A stretch of 64,000 nucleotides of DNA, taken from assembly GCA_900469445.1 (NCBI GenBank), contig UBXM01000037.1, positions 100,188 to 164,187 on the forward strand, read 5' to 3'. The position numbers and the translations under genes were made by a program. How positions within the stretch are numbered: the stretch's first letter is position 1; each line of letters starts with the position of its first letter. A model generated the notes under the pieces. It made no database searches. It was not told where the DNA came from and worked only from the letters and a program-made list of their open reading frames with translations. Below, piece after piece: positions 18,261 through 27,424 of this stretch. Source of the DNA: Hyphomicrobiales bacterium (GTDB lineage: Bacteria > Pseudomonadota > Alphaproteobacteria > Rhizobiales > Rhizobiaceae).

Positions 18261-18949
18261 CTGACAATGCGGTGCGTATCCTGATCGTCGACGACGAGCC
18301 GCCGATCCGAAAGCTCTTGCGGGTGGGGCTCGGCGCGCAGGACTATGCGGTCAGCGAGGCGATGAATGCCAAGGTGGCGATGGAGCTGGTTGCGAGCGAC
18401 AAGCCGGACCTGATCATTCTCGATCTCGGTCTGCCGGACATGTCGGGTCACGATCTGCTGGCCAAATGGCGCGGCGAGGGGATGACGCTGCCGATCGTCA
18501 TCCTTTCCAGCCGCACCGACGAGGCGGGTATCGTCAAAGCGTTGGAACTCGGCGCTGATGACTACGTGACAAAACCCTTCGGCATGAACGAACTGGGTGC
18601 GCGCGTCCGGGTGGCGCTGCGCCATCGTCTACAGGCGCAGGGTGAGAAGCCGGTATTCCAGACGGGCGAACTCACCGTCGATCTCGTCAAGCGTATCGTC
18701 AAGGTCGCCGGCAACGAGGTGAAACTCTCGCCCAAGGAATACGATATCCTTCGCATTCTCGTGCAGCATGCCGGCAAGGTGCTGACCCATCGGTTCCTTC
18801 TGGAACATGTCTGGGACGGGCTGACCGATGTGCAATATCTGCGCGTCTATGTGCGTCAGCTTCGCCAGAAGATCGAGGCCATGCCCGATCAGCCGCGATA
18901 CATCCTGACGGAGACCGGCGTCGGTTATCGTCTGGCCGAAGGCCTCTAA
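18257..18949 (+). CDS. kdpE: KdpE-type response regulator
   Basis: 230-residue OmpR-family regulator. Receiver domain with phospho-acceptor Asp56 (LIILDLGLPD), acidic pocket DDE and Lys in YVTKPF; winged-helix output from about residue 130 with LSPKEYDILRILVQHAGKVLTHRFLL and the RQKIEAMPDQPRYILTETGVGYRL ending. Overlaps kdpD by ATGA. Since kdpFABC is not next door it must act on a distant kdp operon or on other K+ genes such as the nearby kup (inference). Confidence 0.95.
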   Translation: MTDNAVRILIVDDEPPIRKLLRVGLGAQDYAVSEAMNAKVAMELVASDKPDLIILDLGLPDMSGHDLLAKWRGEGMTLPIVILSSRTDEAGIVKALELGADDYVTKPFGMNELGARVRVALRHRLQAQGEKPVFQTGELTVDLVKRIVKVAGNEVKLSPKEYDILRILVQHAGKVLTHRFLLEHVWDGLTDVQYLRVYVRQLRQKIEAMPDQPRYILTETGVGYRLAEGL

Positions 18950-18972
18950 CCATCATTCAAATGGAGCATTTC

Positions 18973-19419
18973 ATGCAGTTGAGCGATCACCTGTCGGCCG
19001 AAAACGTCGTGCTGGATCTGGCCGCAGCCTCAAAGAGAGAGCTGATCATCAAGCTTTCCGATCTTGCCTCGAAGCGGTCAGGTGCCGAAGCATCCGCAAT
19101 CTCGGCCGCATTGACCGGCCGCGAAAATCTGGGTTCGACGGGTATCGGCCAGGGTATCGCCATTCCGCATGCCATCATCGATGGCGTGGCCGATTGCCTT
19201 TGCCTGTTCGTGAGGCTGGCAAAACCGCTGGACTTCGAGGCGGTGGACGAGGTGCCGGTCGATATCGTGGTTCTGCTGCTCTCACCCGCCGTGGATCAGA
19301 AGCAGAATCTCAATCTTCTCTCCTGTATCGCCCGGCGTTTGCGCAACGATAACGTCACGGAGGCGATCCGCTCGGCAAAGACGCCCGAGGAGGCCTATAT
19401 CCTTCTCACGCAGGCCTGA
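18973..19419 (+). CDS. ptsN: EIIA-Ntr-like PTS regulatory protein
   Basis: 148 residues from the ATG at 18973, which has TGGAG six bases upstream (an ATG at 18961 is in frame but without a site). PTS_EIIA_2 domain with the phosphorylated histidine His66 in GQGIAIPHA and the GRENLGSTGIG segment. In E. coli, unphosphorylated EIIA-Ntr binds KdpD and stimulates kdp expression and also inhibits TrkA. Here it lies 23 bases after kdpE in the same operon, a direct genomic link to that role. Probably a second ptsN paralogue, as the usual rhizobial one is beside rpoN. Confidence 0.9.
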   Translation: MQLSDHLSAENVVLDLAAASKRELIIKLSDLASKRSGAEASAISAALTGRENLGSTGIGQGIAIPHAIIDGVADCLCLFVRLAKPLDFEAVDEVPVDIVVLLLSPAVDQKQNLNLLSCIARRLRNDNVTEAIRSAKTPEEAYILLTQA

Positions 19420-19446
19420 TCGGGGTCTGCATTTCTTTGTTTCAGC

Positions 19447-19490
19447 GCAATTCCGCATGCAGAGCCGGTGCCCGGTTCTGCTGGAATTGC
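19447..19490. terminator. Long bidirectional hairpin between ptsN and corA
   Basis: GCAATTCC (19447-19454) pairs with GGAATTGC (19483-19490), with an inner GCAGAGCCGG/CCGGTTCTGC stem (one G-U). Followed by TTTAAA. Sits between convergent genes. Confidence 0.7.
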
Positions 19491-19491
19491 T

Positions 19492-20457
19492 TTAAAGCCA
19501 ACCGACTTTCTTGAAACGATAATAGAGCAGGCTGCACAGAATGATGATTGCACCGAGTACGATGTAATAACCGTATTCGGTTTTCAGCTCCGGCATGTTT
19601 TCGAAATTCATGCCGTAGATGCCGGCGACTGCCGTCGGCACGGCAAGGATTGCGGCCCAGGAGGCGAGCTGTCTGGTGATGACGCCCTGACGCTGCTGTT
19701 CCAGAAGATTCGATGCTTCGAAGACCGAAGTGATGACTTCGCGTAGCCCCCCGATCATGCTTTCCACCCGTCTGGTGTGATCCAGCACGTCGCGAAAATA
19801 GGGTTTGGCATGTTTGTCGAGGCAGGGCAGATCGAGATTGACCAGCTTGCCCACCAGTTCCGACATCGGGCCAAGAACGCGCCCGAACAGGATCAGCTGA
19901 CGTCTCAGTCTGAACAGGCGGCGGATCTGGTCGCGTTCGAGGAAGTTGGCGAGCATCCTCTGTTCCATTTCCAGAACCCGGTCCTCGATCGTCTGAACGG
20001 TCGGCAGATAGCCGTCGACAATGAAGTCGAGAATGCCGTGGAGGACGTAATCCGGCCCCTGCGCCAACAGGCGGGGGGAGGCTTCGAGCTGGGCGCGGAC
20101 ACCGATATGGTTGCGCAGCGAGCCGTGGCGCACGGTGATGATGTGGTGGCGTCCGACGAAGATCGCCGTTTCCCCGTAGCAGATCTTGTCACCTTCAAGA
20201 TGCGCGGTCTTGGCGACGACGAACAGCTGTTCGCCATAGACTTCCACCTTGGGGATCTGGTGAGCATGCAGCGCATCCTCGACGGCCAGTTCGTGCAGGC
20301 CGTAGGTTCTTGCCAGTGTCTTCAATTCGTCTTCGGTCGGCTCGTGCAGGCCGATCCAGACGAATTCGTCACCGGAAAGTGCCGGGCATTGCTCGTCGAT
20401 CGGCAGTGCCCGGCCGCGTTTGCCGTTGGTGTAGACATAGGACGCGACGACAGTCAT
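19492..20457 (-). CDS. corA: CorA magnesium/cobalt transporter
   Basis: 321-residue CorA-family channel. The large cytoplasmic N-terminal domain is followed by two C-terminal membrane helices; the selectivity signature YGMNFENMPE (GMN) closes the first helix. Forms pentamers in the inner membrane and admits Mg2+. It follows kup by 18 bases on the same strand, so kup-corA is one transcript of cation uptake genes facing the kdpDE-ptsN operon. Confidence 0.94.
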   Translation of the reverse strand: MTVVASYVYTNGKRGRALPIDEQCPALSGDEFVWIGLHEPTEDELKTLARTYGLHELAVEDALHAHQIPKVEVYGEQLFVVAKTAHLEGDKICYGETAIFVGRHHIITVRHGSLRNHIGVRAQLEASPRLLAQGPDYVLHGILDFIVDGYLPTVQTIEDRVLEMEQRMLANFLERDQIRRLFRLRRQLILFGRVLGPMSELVGKLVNLDLPCLDKHAKPYFRDVLDHTRRVESMIGGLREVITSVFEASNLLEQQRQGVITRQLASWAAILAVPTAVAGIYGMNFENMPELKTEYGYYIVLGAIIILCSLLYYRFKKVGWL

Positions 20458-20475
20458 GGAATGCGCCTCCGGCGA

Positions 20476-22392
20476 TCAGATAGCGACCTGCTCGCCAAGT
20501 TCCACCACGCGGTTCGGCGGCAGCTTGAAATAGGCGGAAGGGTCGATACCGAAATCGGCGAGGATAATATACAGCTTTTCCTGCCAGCGCGGCAGGCCGG
20601 TATTCGGCGTCTCGATCAGGTTTCGGCGGCCGAGATAGAAGGAGGTCTGCATGATCTCGAACTTGAAGCCCTTCTTCTTGCAGACCGTCAGCGCCTTGGC
20701 GACGTTCGGTTCGTCCATGTAGCCGAAGGTGATGTCGAGGCGAATGAAGCGCTTCGACAGTCTTGTCATCTCGACACGATCCGCTTGCGGCACATAGGGC
20801 TTGTCCTGCGTCCAGATTGTCAGGATGACGTTCTGTTCGTGCAGGACGTGGTTGTGTTTCAGGTTATGCAGCAAAACGGCGGGTGTGCGGTCCGGAACGC
20901 TGGTCAGGAATATCGCGGTCCCCGGTACGGTCACGGGAGCGCTGGCGGTTTCCCGCTCGATGGAGCTTTCGATCGAGTTGATGAAGGTTTCCAGCGGAAT
21001 GTCGTTCCGTGCCGTCTTCTCCTTGAGGTGCTTCGAGCCCTTGGTCCAGGTCCACATGGTCAGCATGATGACCAGAGCCAGCATGACCGGCACCCAGCCG
21101 CCGTCATGCACCTTGAGAAGGTTGGCCGCGAGGAACACCACTTCGATGGCGAAGAGCGGAGCCAGGAGGATTGCGGCGGTAATGGCCTTGTAGCCCCAGA
21201 CTGCGCGCAGGAACTGGAAGGACATCAACGAGGTGACGACCATCGCGCCGGTGACCGAGATGCCATAGGCGGTGGCAAGCGATTCCGAATCCCCGAAGGA
21301 GAAGATCAGAACCAGAACGCCAATGCAAAGAACCATGTTGACCGCGGGCACATAGATCTGCCCGGTATTGGTCTCCGAGGTGAACTTGATTGCGAGGCGC
21401 GGCAGGAAGCCGAGATGGACGGCCTGGCGCGCCAGCGAGAAGGCGCCGGTGATGACGGCCTGGCTGGCGATGATCGTCGCCATGGTGGCTAGGATCACCA
21501 TCGGCAGCAGCGCCCAGTCGGGATAAAGCAGGTAGAAGGGGTTGGAAATCTTCGTCGGATCGGCAAGCACGAGCGCGCCCTGGCCGAGATAATTCAGTGC
21601 CAGCGCCGGGAAAACCAGGATGAACCAGGCGACGCTGATCGGCTTGCGACCGAAATGCCCGAGATCGGCATAAAGCGCTTCGGCGCCGGTAACGGTCAGG
21701 AAGACGGCGCCGAGCACGATCAGACCGGCCCAGCCCGCATGGGTGATGAACCAGAGTGCATTGAGCGGGTTGAGTGCCTGAAGGATCGTCCAGTCGTCGC
21801 CGATATGGATGAGGCCGCCCCAGGCCATGGCAAGGAACCAGACGACGGTGATCGGCCCGAAAAACTTCATGACCGCCGCCGTGCCCTTCGACTGCACCAT
21901 GAAAAGACAGATCATGATGGCTGCGGAAAGCGGCAGAACGTAATCCGAGAAGGCCGGGGTGATAAGCTTCATGCCCTCAAGCGCCGACATGACCGATAGC
22001 GCCGGAGTAATCATCGCATCGCCGATGAACAGAGCCGAGCCGATCAGGCCGGCGAAGAAAAGCACCGGCATATAGCTGCCGGTCTTCTTCATCAGAAGCG
22101 CCAGAAGCGACAGCGTGCCGCCTTCGCCGTCATTGTCGGCGCGCAGCAGAAAGAGGACATATTTGAAGGTGACGATGATGGTCAGCGTCCAGACCATCAA
22201 CGAAATGAGCCCGATGACGTGCTCATCCTGGATGCCATTGGCGGCAAACGGGCGCAATGCCTCGCGGAAGGCGTAAAGCGGGCTCGTCCCGATGTCGCCA
22301 TAAACGACCCCGATAGACCCAATCAGCAACACAAGAAATTTGCGAGTTTCCGAAGACGATGGATCGGAATCAGCGACATGCGATGCGGTCAT
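20476..22392 (-). CDS. kup: Kup low-affinity K+ uptake protein
   Basis: 638 residues from ATG 22392 (CTGGAG upstream; the frame is open 36 codons further without a site). K+ transporter of the KUP/HAK family: twelve helices, the [17 protein letters not shown] signature at about residues 26-42 and [13 protein letters not shown]-type loop (here [15 protein letters not shown]), and a C-terminal cytoplasmic domain. Imports K+ with protons at low pH. Operon with corA. Its location opposite an orphan kdpDE-ptsN suggests it is a target of that signalling set (inference). Confidence 0.95.
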   Translation of the reverse strand: MTASHVADSDPSSSETRKFLVLLIGSIGVVYGDIGTSPLYAFREALRPFAANGIQDEHVIGLISLMVWTLTIIVTFKYVLFLLRADNDGEGGTLSLLALLMKKTGSYMPVLFFAGLIGSALFIGDAMITPALSVMSALEGMKLITPAFSDYVLPLSAAIMICLFMVQSKGTAAVMKFFGPITVVWFLAMAWGGLIHIGDDWTILQALNPLNALWFITHAGWAGLIVLGAVFLTVTGAEALYADLGHFGRKPISVAWFILVFPALALNYLGQGALVLADPTKISNPFYLLYPDWALLPMVILATMATIIASQAVITGAFSLARQAVHLGFLPRLAIKFTSETNTGQIYVPAVNMVLCIGVLVLIFSFGDSESLATAYGISVTGAMVVTSLMSFQFLRAVWGYKAITAAILLAPLFAIEVVFLAANLLKVHDGGWVPVMLALVIMLTMWTWTKGSKHLKEKTARNDIPLETFINSIESSIERETASAPVTVPGTAIFLTSVPDRTPAVLLHNLKHNHVLHEQNVILTIWTQDKPYVPQADRVEMTRLSKRFIRLDITFGYMDEPNVAKALTVCKKKGFKFEIMQTSFYLGRRNLIETPNTGLPRWQEKLYIILADFGIDPSAYFKLPPNRVVELGEQVAI

Positions 22393-22572
22393 AAAGTCTC
22401 CAGGCGCAGGGCCAAGGTGTCGTTCGGTGTGTCTGTGGCGCGGAATATGGTGCGTCGCCCCGGTCAAGGCAAATGGATATATATAAGACTTTGATGTCAT
22501 AGTCTCTCCCTACGCATCGAAATCCTATGCGTGTAGAGCAATGTTGGTTTCCGTAAAAACAGGAGCCAGACC

Positions 22573-23472
22573 ATGACACCCTTCCTTCGCGCAAGGCGTC
22601 AAACTTACACACCCCTGCTGACGCCCTTCTCGGAAGACCGAATTGATCTTGCCGCGTTCGAAGCAGCGATCGACCGGCAGATCATCGCAGGTGTGGATGG
22701 TATCGTGGTCTGCGATGTCATCGGTGAAGGGCCGGTCCTGCGTGTCGATGAACGCGAGAAGCTTCTGGAAACCTGCATTTTCCGCGCTCGGCCACATCTC
22801 AGTGTCATTGCTGCGGCCGGTACGAACTGCACGGAAAAGACGATCGAACGATGCCGCCGTGCCGAGCAGTTGGGGGCGGATGCGCTGCTCGTAACGGTGC
22901 CGTATTACTCGAAGCCTACACTGAAGGGCGTAATCCATCACTTTCGCGAGATTGCCGCCGCGATCAGTATTCCGATTCTTGTGGATGACGATCCGGGGCG
23001 GACGGCGAAGGATTACGGCGTGGCGTTGCCGGAGGCGCTTGCTGAAATGGATGCGATCGTCGGCATCTGCCATGGGGCCGGGCGTCTCGGGCATTTCGCA
23101 GCCCTGCCGGAACATCTCAAGCATCGGTTCATTCACATGTCGAGGGACAGTGACAGGCTGATGGAATTCCTCGATAGCGGCGGGGATGGAGCGCTTTCTG
23201 CCCTGGCCAACATCATTCCGTCTCCCATCCAGACCATGGTTGGGATGACGGAGCGCGGCAGCGGCTGCAATTCGCTTCTGCAAGCCCTTTCCGTTGCGGC
23301 AGAGGCCGTCGGGATGGATGATGTTGCTGCTTTGAAGGAAGCCCAGTTCTTCCTGGATCAGTCGAAGGCCGATGTTCGTCTACCGCTGGTGCCCGCCGAG
23401 CGGGAGACAATCCTGCGCGTAAGGCGAGCCTTTACCCCCTTTGCCAGCTGCGAGCCTCGACGTGCCGCTTGA
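22573..23472 (+). CDS. Dihydrodipicolinate-synthase-like protein lacking catalytic residues
   Basis: 299-residue DapA/NanA-family TIM barrel. PYY (110-112), ILVDDDPGRT and the overall strand order are clear, but the family's Schiff-base lysine (GIK) is Cys166 in IVGICHGAG, the catalytic Tyr of YNVPGRT is replaced (LVDDDPGRT), and the GTTGE pair of Thr is VIGEG. So it is unlikely to make the usual pyruvate Schiff base. Start ATG 22573 has CAGGAGCC upstream. Divergent from kup, followed after 101 bases by the AcoR-like regulator. Could be a binding or regulatory protein, or an aldolase of unusual chemistry; unknown. Confidence 0.75.
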   Translation: MTPFLRARRQTYTPLLTPFSEDRIDLAAFEAAIDRQIIAGVDGIVVCDVIGEGPVLRVDEREKLLETCIFRARPHLSVIAAAGTNCTEKTIERCRRAEQLGADALLVTVPYYSKPTLKGVIHHFREIAAAISIPILVDDDPGRTAKDYGVALPEALAEMDAIVGICHGAGRLGHFAALPEHLKHRFIHMSRDSDRLMEFLDSGGDGALSALANIIPSPIQTMVGMTERGSGCNSLLQALSVAAEAVGMDDVAALKEAQFFLDQSKADVRLPLVPAERETILRVRRAFTPFASCEPRRAA

Positions 23473-23573
23473 TGTGGTACCTCGATAAATAGTTCGTGGG
23501 GGACAGGCTTGCTGATTGCAAAGCGTCGGCTTTTTAGCGAAACTTGATGCAAGCATTCGCCTGGGAGGAGCCC

Positions 23574-24527
23574 ATGCATCCTGTTTCCCTGCATGCGGAC
23601 GAGGTTTACGCCTCGGCCCAGTCCGCTGCAGCAAGTTCGCCCGTGGTCGCTTCGTGGCGGCGCTGCATGGTCATGCACCATCTGGCTCCGGAACAGGAAC
23701 GTGCGCCCGAGCGCCTGACCGATAGCGAGTTTCGCCAGACACGGCAGGCATCCGATCGGCTGATCGTCGAGGCGCGCGAGGAAATGGACAAGCTGTTTTC
23801 CACGGTCGGCAAATCCGGCTGCTGCCTGCTCTTGACCGACCGCAACGGCGTCGCGCTGGAACGGCGGGGTTCCGCCGGAGACGACAGGGCGTTTCACGAT
23901 CTTGGTCTTTGGACAGCATCGATCTGGACCGAGGCCAGTATCGGCACGAATGGTATCGGCACCGCATTGGCCGACGAACGCGCCGTATCGATCTTTCGCG
24001 ACCAGCATTTCTTCTCGTCGAATACCGGGCTGTGCTGTACGACCGCGCCGATCCGCGATCATCGCGGAGAAGTGGCGGCGGCTCTCGACATTTCCACATG
24101 CCGGGACGACGTCAATGAAATGGTGCTTTCCATTCTTTCGCAGACGGTGCGCGATGCGGCACTCAGGATTGAACTCAACCTGTTCCGTTCCGCATTTCCC
24201 GGCGCGCGGTTCCTGATGGTGCCGCAGGCGCCGCATGCGGCGGCGGCGCTTCTGGCGGTCGATCGCAACGATCTCGTCATCGGCGCGACGCGCGCGGCCC
24301 GTCTGGCGCTCTCACTGGACGATACCCGCATTGCCGCGGGCATTCCTGCGGCGGATGCTCTCGACGAGAGCAGGCCCGACGACCGCCGCGATCTGGTCGA
24401 GGCGGAGCGGGCGGCACTCATGCGGGCCCTGTCGCGCACCAATGGCAACGTTTCGCAGGCCGCGATTGCGCTTGGAATGAGCCGCGCGACGCTTCACCGC
24501 AAGATGAAGCGTTTCGGCCTGCATTGA
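23574..24527 (+). CDS. AcoR-like regulator with GAF and Fis-type HTH, no AAA+ domain
   Basis: 317 residues from the ATG at 23574, which has GGGAGGAG upstream. The N-terminal SSPVVASWRRC motif and the GAF-like region (about 75-205, SGCCLLLTDRNGVAL through EASIGTNGIGTALADER and CCTTAPIRDHRGEVAAALDIS) are those of AcoR-type sigma-54 activators. The central AAA+ ATPase with its GAFTGA loop is missing; a short linker leads to a Fis-type HTH (GNVSQAAIALGMSRATLHRKMK). Such forms occur in alphaproteobacteria and probably act with sigma-70. Immediately upstream of the aldehyde dehydrogenase, which it likely controls. Confidence 0.88.
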   Translation: MHPVSLHADEVYASAQSAAASSPVVASWRRCMVMHHLAPEQERAPERLTDSEFRQTRQASDRLIVEAREEMDKLFSTVGKSGCCLLLTDRNGVALERRGSAGDDRAFHDLGLWTASIWTEASIGTNGIGTALADERAVSIFRDQHFFSSNTGLCCTTAPIRDHRGEVAAALDISTCRDDVNEMVLSILSQTVRDAALRIELNLFRSAFPGARFLMVPQAPHAAAALLAVDRNDLVIGATRAARLALSLDDTRIAAGIPAADALDESRPDDRRDLVEAERAALMRALSRTNGNVSQAAIALGMSRATLHRKMKRFGLH

Positions 24528-24660
24528 GACCCATCAAGTTCTGTTGCGGTGCCGCATGGTTTGCGGCGCTTCACTGTAGCAGAGGTGCGACAGTGTGCGC
24601 TGCCATATGGTCGCAACCTGCTTTTCGTCAGGAACGCGACGACGCAGATTTCCTCCCGGG

Positions 24661-24678
24661 CCCGGTCCACGAACCGGG
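24661..24678. promoter_or_regulatory. Inverted repeat before aldehyde dehydrogenase gene
   Basis: CCCGGT-CCACGA-ACCGGG, six-base arms with a six-base spacer, 26 bases before the ATG at 24705. Could be an operator for the AcoR-like protein or a leader hairpin. Confidence 0.35.
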
Positions 24679-24704
24679 AAGCCAGCTCATCAAGGGAGGA
24701 TGAC

Positions 24705-26213
24705 ATGCTGCACCAGAAAATCGTCGAGTCGCCGTTCAAGCTGAAATACGGCAACTATATCGGCGGCGAGTGGAAAGAGCCGATCGGCGGCAAGTATTTC
24801 GACAACATCACGCCGGTCACCGGCGGCAAGCTGTGCGAAATCCCGCGCTCGGACGAAAAGGACATCAATGCCGCGCTCGATGCGGCGCATGCCGCCAAGG
24901 ACAAATGGGGCCGCACGGCACCGGCGGAACGTTCCAACATTCTGATGAAGATCGCCCAGCGAATGGAGGACAAGCTGGAAGTGCTCGCCCAGGCGGAAAC
25001 CTGGGACAACGGCAAGCCGATCCGCGAAACCATGGCGGCCGACATTCCGCTCGCCATCGACCATTTCCGTTATTTCGCCTCCTGCATCCGCGCCCAGGAA
25101 GGGTCGATCGGCGAGATCGACAACGATACGGTCGCCTATCATTTCCATGAGCCGCTCGGCGTCGTCGGCCAGATCATTCCATGGAATTTCCCGATCCTGA
25201 TGGCCGCCTGGAAACTGGCTCCGGCCCTTGCCGCCGGCAATTGCGTCGTCATCAAACCCGCCGAACAGACGCCGGCTTCGCTGCTGGTCTGGGCGGAAAT
25301 CATCGGCGATCTCCTGCCGCCGGGCGTCTTGAATATCGTCAATGGTTTCGGGCTCGAAGCGGGCAAGCCGCTGGCATCCAGCCCGCGCATCGCCAAGATC
25401 GCCTTTACCGGTGAAACGACGACGGGCCGGCTGATCATGCAATATGCCAGCCAGAACCTCATTCCCGTGACGCTGGAGCTCGGCGGAAAGTCGCCGAACA
25501 TCTTCTTTGCCGACGTGGCGAACGAGGATGACGACTTCTTCGACAAGGCGCTGGAAGGGTTTGCGATGTTCGCGCTCAACCAGGGCGAGGTCTGCACCTG
25601 CCCGAGCCGCGCGCTGGTGCATGAATCGATCTACGATCGCTTCATGGAACGGGCGGTCAAGCGCGTCGAGGCGATCGTGCAGGGCAACCCGCTCGACAGC
25701 GCCACGATGATCGGTGCGCAGGCCTCCAACGAGCAGATGGAGAAGATCCTCTCCTATCTCGATATCGGCAAGCAGGAAGGCGCCGAAGTCTTGACCGGCG
25801 GATCGCGCAACGATCTCGGCGGGGAACTGTCGAGCGGCTATTACATCAAGCCGACGATCTTTGCCGGGCATAACAAGATGCGGGTGTTCCAGGAGGAAAT
25901 CTTCGGGCCGGTGGTTTCCGTCGCCAAGTTCAAGACGGATGCGGAAGCCCTCGAGATCGCCAACGACACGCTTTACGGCCTCGGCGCCGGCGTGTGGACG
26001 CGTGACGGCAACCGTGCCTATCGCTTCGGTCGGGAAATCCAGGCCGGTCGTGTCTGGACCAATTGCTATCATGCCTATCCGGCCCATGCGGCCTTCGGCG
26101 GCTACAAGCAGTCCGGTATCGGTCGCGAGACCCACAAGATGATGCTCGATCACTACCAGCAGACCAAGAACATGCTGGTGAGCTACAGCCCGAAGAAACT
26201 CGGTTTCTTCTGA
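24705..26213 (+). CDS. aldB: Acetaldehyde-type NAD aldehyde dehydrogenase (AldB/ExaC group)
   Basis: 502-residue ALDH. Oxidises small aldehydes such as acetaldehyde to acids. N-terminus [22 protein letters not shown] and [21 protein letters not shown] are typical of the ExaC/AldB branch; catalytic Glu in LELGGKSPN and catalytic Cys in [17 protein letters not shown] before ATG 24705 decides the start; the frame is open 52 codons further. Preceded by an AcoR-like regulator and followed by a DUF779 gene, a pairing seen in many bacteria. With eutBC 6 kb away it completes ethanolamine to acetate (inference). Confidence 0.92.
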   Translation: MLHQKIVESPFKLKYGNYIGGEWKEPIGGKYFDNITPVTGGKLCEIPRSDEKDINAALDAAHAAKDKWGRTAPAERSNILMKIAQRMEDKLEVLAQAETWDNGKPIRETMAADIPLAIDHFRYFASCIRAQEGSIGEIDNDTVAYHFHEPLGVVGQIIPWNFPILMAAWKLAPALAAGNCVVIKPAEQTPASLLVWAEIIGDLLPPGVLNIVNGFGLEAGKPLASSPRIAKIAFTGETTTGRLIMQYASQNLIPVTLELGGKSPNIFFADVANEDDDFFDKALEGFAMFALNQGEVCTCPSRALVHESIYDRFMERAVKRVEAIVQGNPLDSATMIGAQASNEQMEKILSYLDIGKQEGAEVLTGGSRNDLGGELSSGYYIKPTIFAGHNKMRVFQEEIFGPVVSVAKFKTDAEALEIANDTLYGLGAGVWTRDGNRAYRFGREIQAGRVWTNCYHAYPAHAAFGGYKQSGIGRETHKMMLDHYQQTKNMLVSYSPKKLGFF

Positions 26214-26224
26214 GAAAGATGATG

Positions 26225-26259
26225 GCCGGGCAGGGGACGCGATGCTCCTGCCCGGCTTT
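26225..26259 (+). terminator. Intrinsic terminator after aldB
   Basis: GCCGGGCAGG (26225-26234) pairs perfectly with CCTGCCCGGC (26247-26256), followed by TTT. Confidence 0.75.
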
Positions 26260-26341
26260 CGCGCCTATCAACAGGTCTTGAAATCATCGGAAAAGGAATA
26301 TTCGATACGCCGTCAGTATCCGACAATCGAGATATTCCGTG

Positions 26342-26671
26342 ATGTCGAATGAAAACGAGCCTCTCGTCGAAATGCTCTTCCGCAATGGAACGCTGACCGT
26401 CGTCGGGATAATCCTGTCGTTCTCGCTGACGTTTCTGAGCCAATGGGCGCAAAATCCGGTTCCCTGGACCTTGGTCGACCTGCCGACAATGCTTCTGCTG
26501 TCCGCCGGGATCATCACCCAGGGAAGCTCCCTCGTCATCTTTCTGCGGCACGATTCACTTCAGCGGCGGGTCTATGACAAGGCAAGCAAAACGTTTCTCT
26601 ATGGCCTGGCGATGACCGTTTCGGGTGTTTTTCTGGCTATCGTGATAGACTTCATCCAGCTCATCGCTTGA
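26342..26671 (+). CDS. Small three-helix membrane protein
   Basis: 109 residues from the ATG at 26342 (a GTG one codon earlier is possible). Three hydrophobic segments (about 16-34, 44-65, 86-107) separated by short polar loops. No family recognised. 29 bases before the DUF779 gene and 82 bases after the aldB terminator. Confidence 0.6.
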   Translation: MSNENEPLVEMLFRNGTLTVVGIILSFSLTFLSQWAQNPVPWTLVDLPTMLLLSAGIITQGSSLVIFLRHDSLQRRVYDKASKTFLYGLAMTVSGVFLAIVIDFIQLIA

Positions 26672-26700
26672 GCTGCAATCGCATTCCGGGAGGAGAGGCC

Positions 26701-27081
26701 ATGGACAATCATGTCAACGGCGAACCGCGCGTGACCGCCACCGATGCCGCTCTGGCGCTGATCGCCGAGATCCGGCAGGACTATCCCGACATCCTTTTTC
26801 ACCAGTCCGGCGGCTGCTGCGACGGGTCCTCGCCGATGTGTTATCCGACGGATGATTTCATTGTCGGCGACCATGATGTGAAGCTGGGCGAGATCGGTGG
26901 GGTACCTGTCTATATCAGCGGCAGTCAATTCGAGGTTTGGAAGCACACGCAACTGATCATCGACGTCGTGCCGGGTCGGGGCGGGATGTTCTCGCTCGAC
27001 AATGGCCGGGAGAAGCGATTTCTCACTCGCTCACGGGTTTTCGGCGGAGGCGAAGCCTGCGCCGTTCCGCAGGCCCGGTGA
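26701..27081 (+). CDS. DUF779 protein
   Basis: 126 residues from ATG 26701 (GGGAGGAG upstream). DUF779 proteins carry conserved cysteines in HQSGGCCDGSSPMCYP and the VYISGSQFEVWKHTQLIIDVVPGRGGMFSLD core, all present. They accompany AldB-type aldehyde dehydrogenases; a role as partner or metal/aldehyde sensor is suggested by context only. The last ~12 residues (GGGEACAVPQAR) differ from the expected REKRFLIRSRLF-type end and lead straight into a PQQ dehydrogenase remnant, so the C-terminus may have been rewritten by a deletion junction. Confidence 0.82.
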   Translation: MDNHVNGEPRVTATDAALALIAEIRQDYPDILFHQSGGCCDGSSPMCYPTDDFIVGDHDVKLGEIGGVPVYISGSQFEVWKHTQLIIDVVPGRGGMFSLDNGREKRFLTRSRVFGGGEACAVPQAR

Positions 27082-27230
27082 AGGCCCGCATGCCGGTCGG
27101 CAGTCAGGGCACGCCGATCACCTACAAATCGCCGAAGACCGGCAAGCAATATGTGGTCATCTCGGCCGGCGGCGCGCGCCAGTCGCCCGACCGTGGCGAT
27201 TACGTGATCGCTTACGCCTTGCCGAATTGA
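27081..27230 (+). pseudogene. 3' remnant of a PQQ-dependent (glucose-type) dehydrogenase
   Basis: In this frame the 49 residues before the TGA at 27228-27230 begin KARMPVGSQGTPITY and end GGARQSPDRGDYVIAYALPN. This is the C-terminal signature of membrane-bound PQQ dehydrogenases of the glucose/quinate family (ARxPxGxQ-TPxxY, GKQYVVxxAGG, DYVxAYALP). The rest of the ~800-residue enzyme is missing; sequence upstream is the DUF779 gene. It is followed by a strong terminator that likely served the lost gene. Not expected to be functional. Confidence 0.85.
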
Positions 27231-27257
27231 TCGATCCGGACTTGGACAAAATCGGAG

Positions 27258-27286
27258 CCGCGACATGGAAACATGTCGCGGTTTTT
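27258..27286 (+). terminator. Strong intrinsic terminator
   Basis: CCGCGACATG (27258-27267), GAAA loop, perfect complement (27272-27281) and TTTTT. Textbook form; lies after the PQQ dehydrogenase remnant. Confidence 0.9.
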
Positions 27287-27424
27287 CCGTTTATGCTGCC
27301 GAACATCATCTGTGGCTGAAATAAACGAGGGCTTTACAGAAGTTCAATCCCGACTAGGTTGGTAGTGATATCGGACGCCGTGGGGGATGGCGACCGGCTT
27401 TCCGAATAGAGCAGGAGTTGGCCC

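Noticed and set aside
24528-24704. Sigma-54 promoter before the aldehyde dehydrogenase
   Set aside because: No GG-N10-GC arrangement with TGGCAC and TTGC was found; the nearest candidates have wrong spacing, and the regulator lacks the sigma-54 ATPase.
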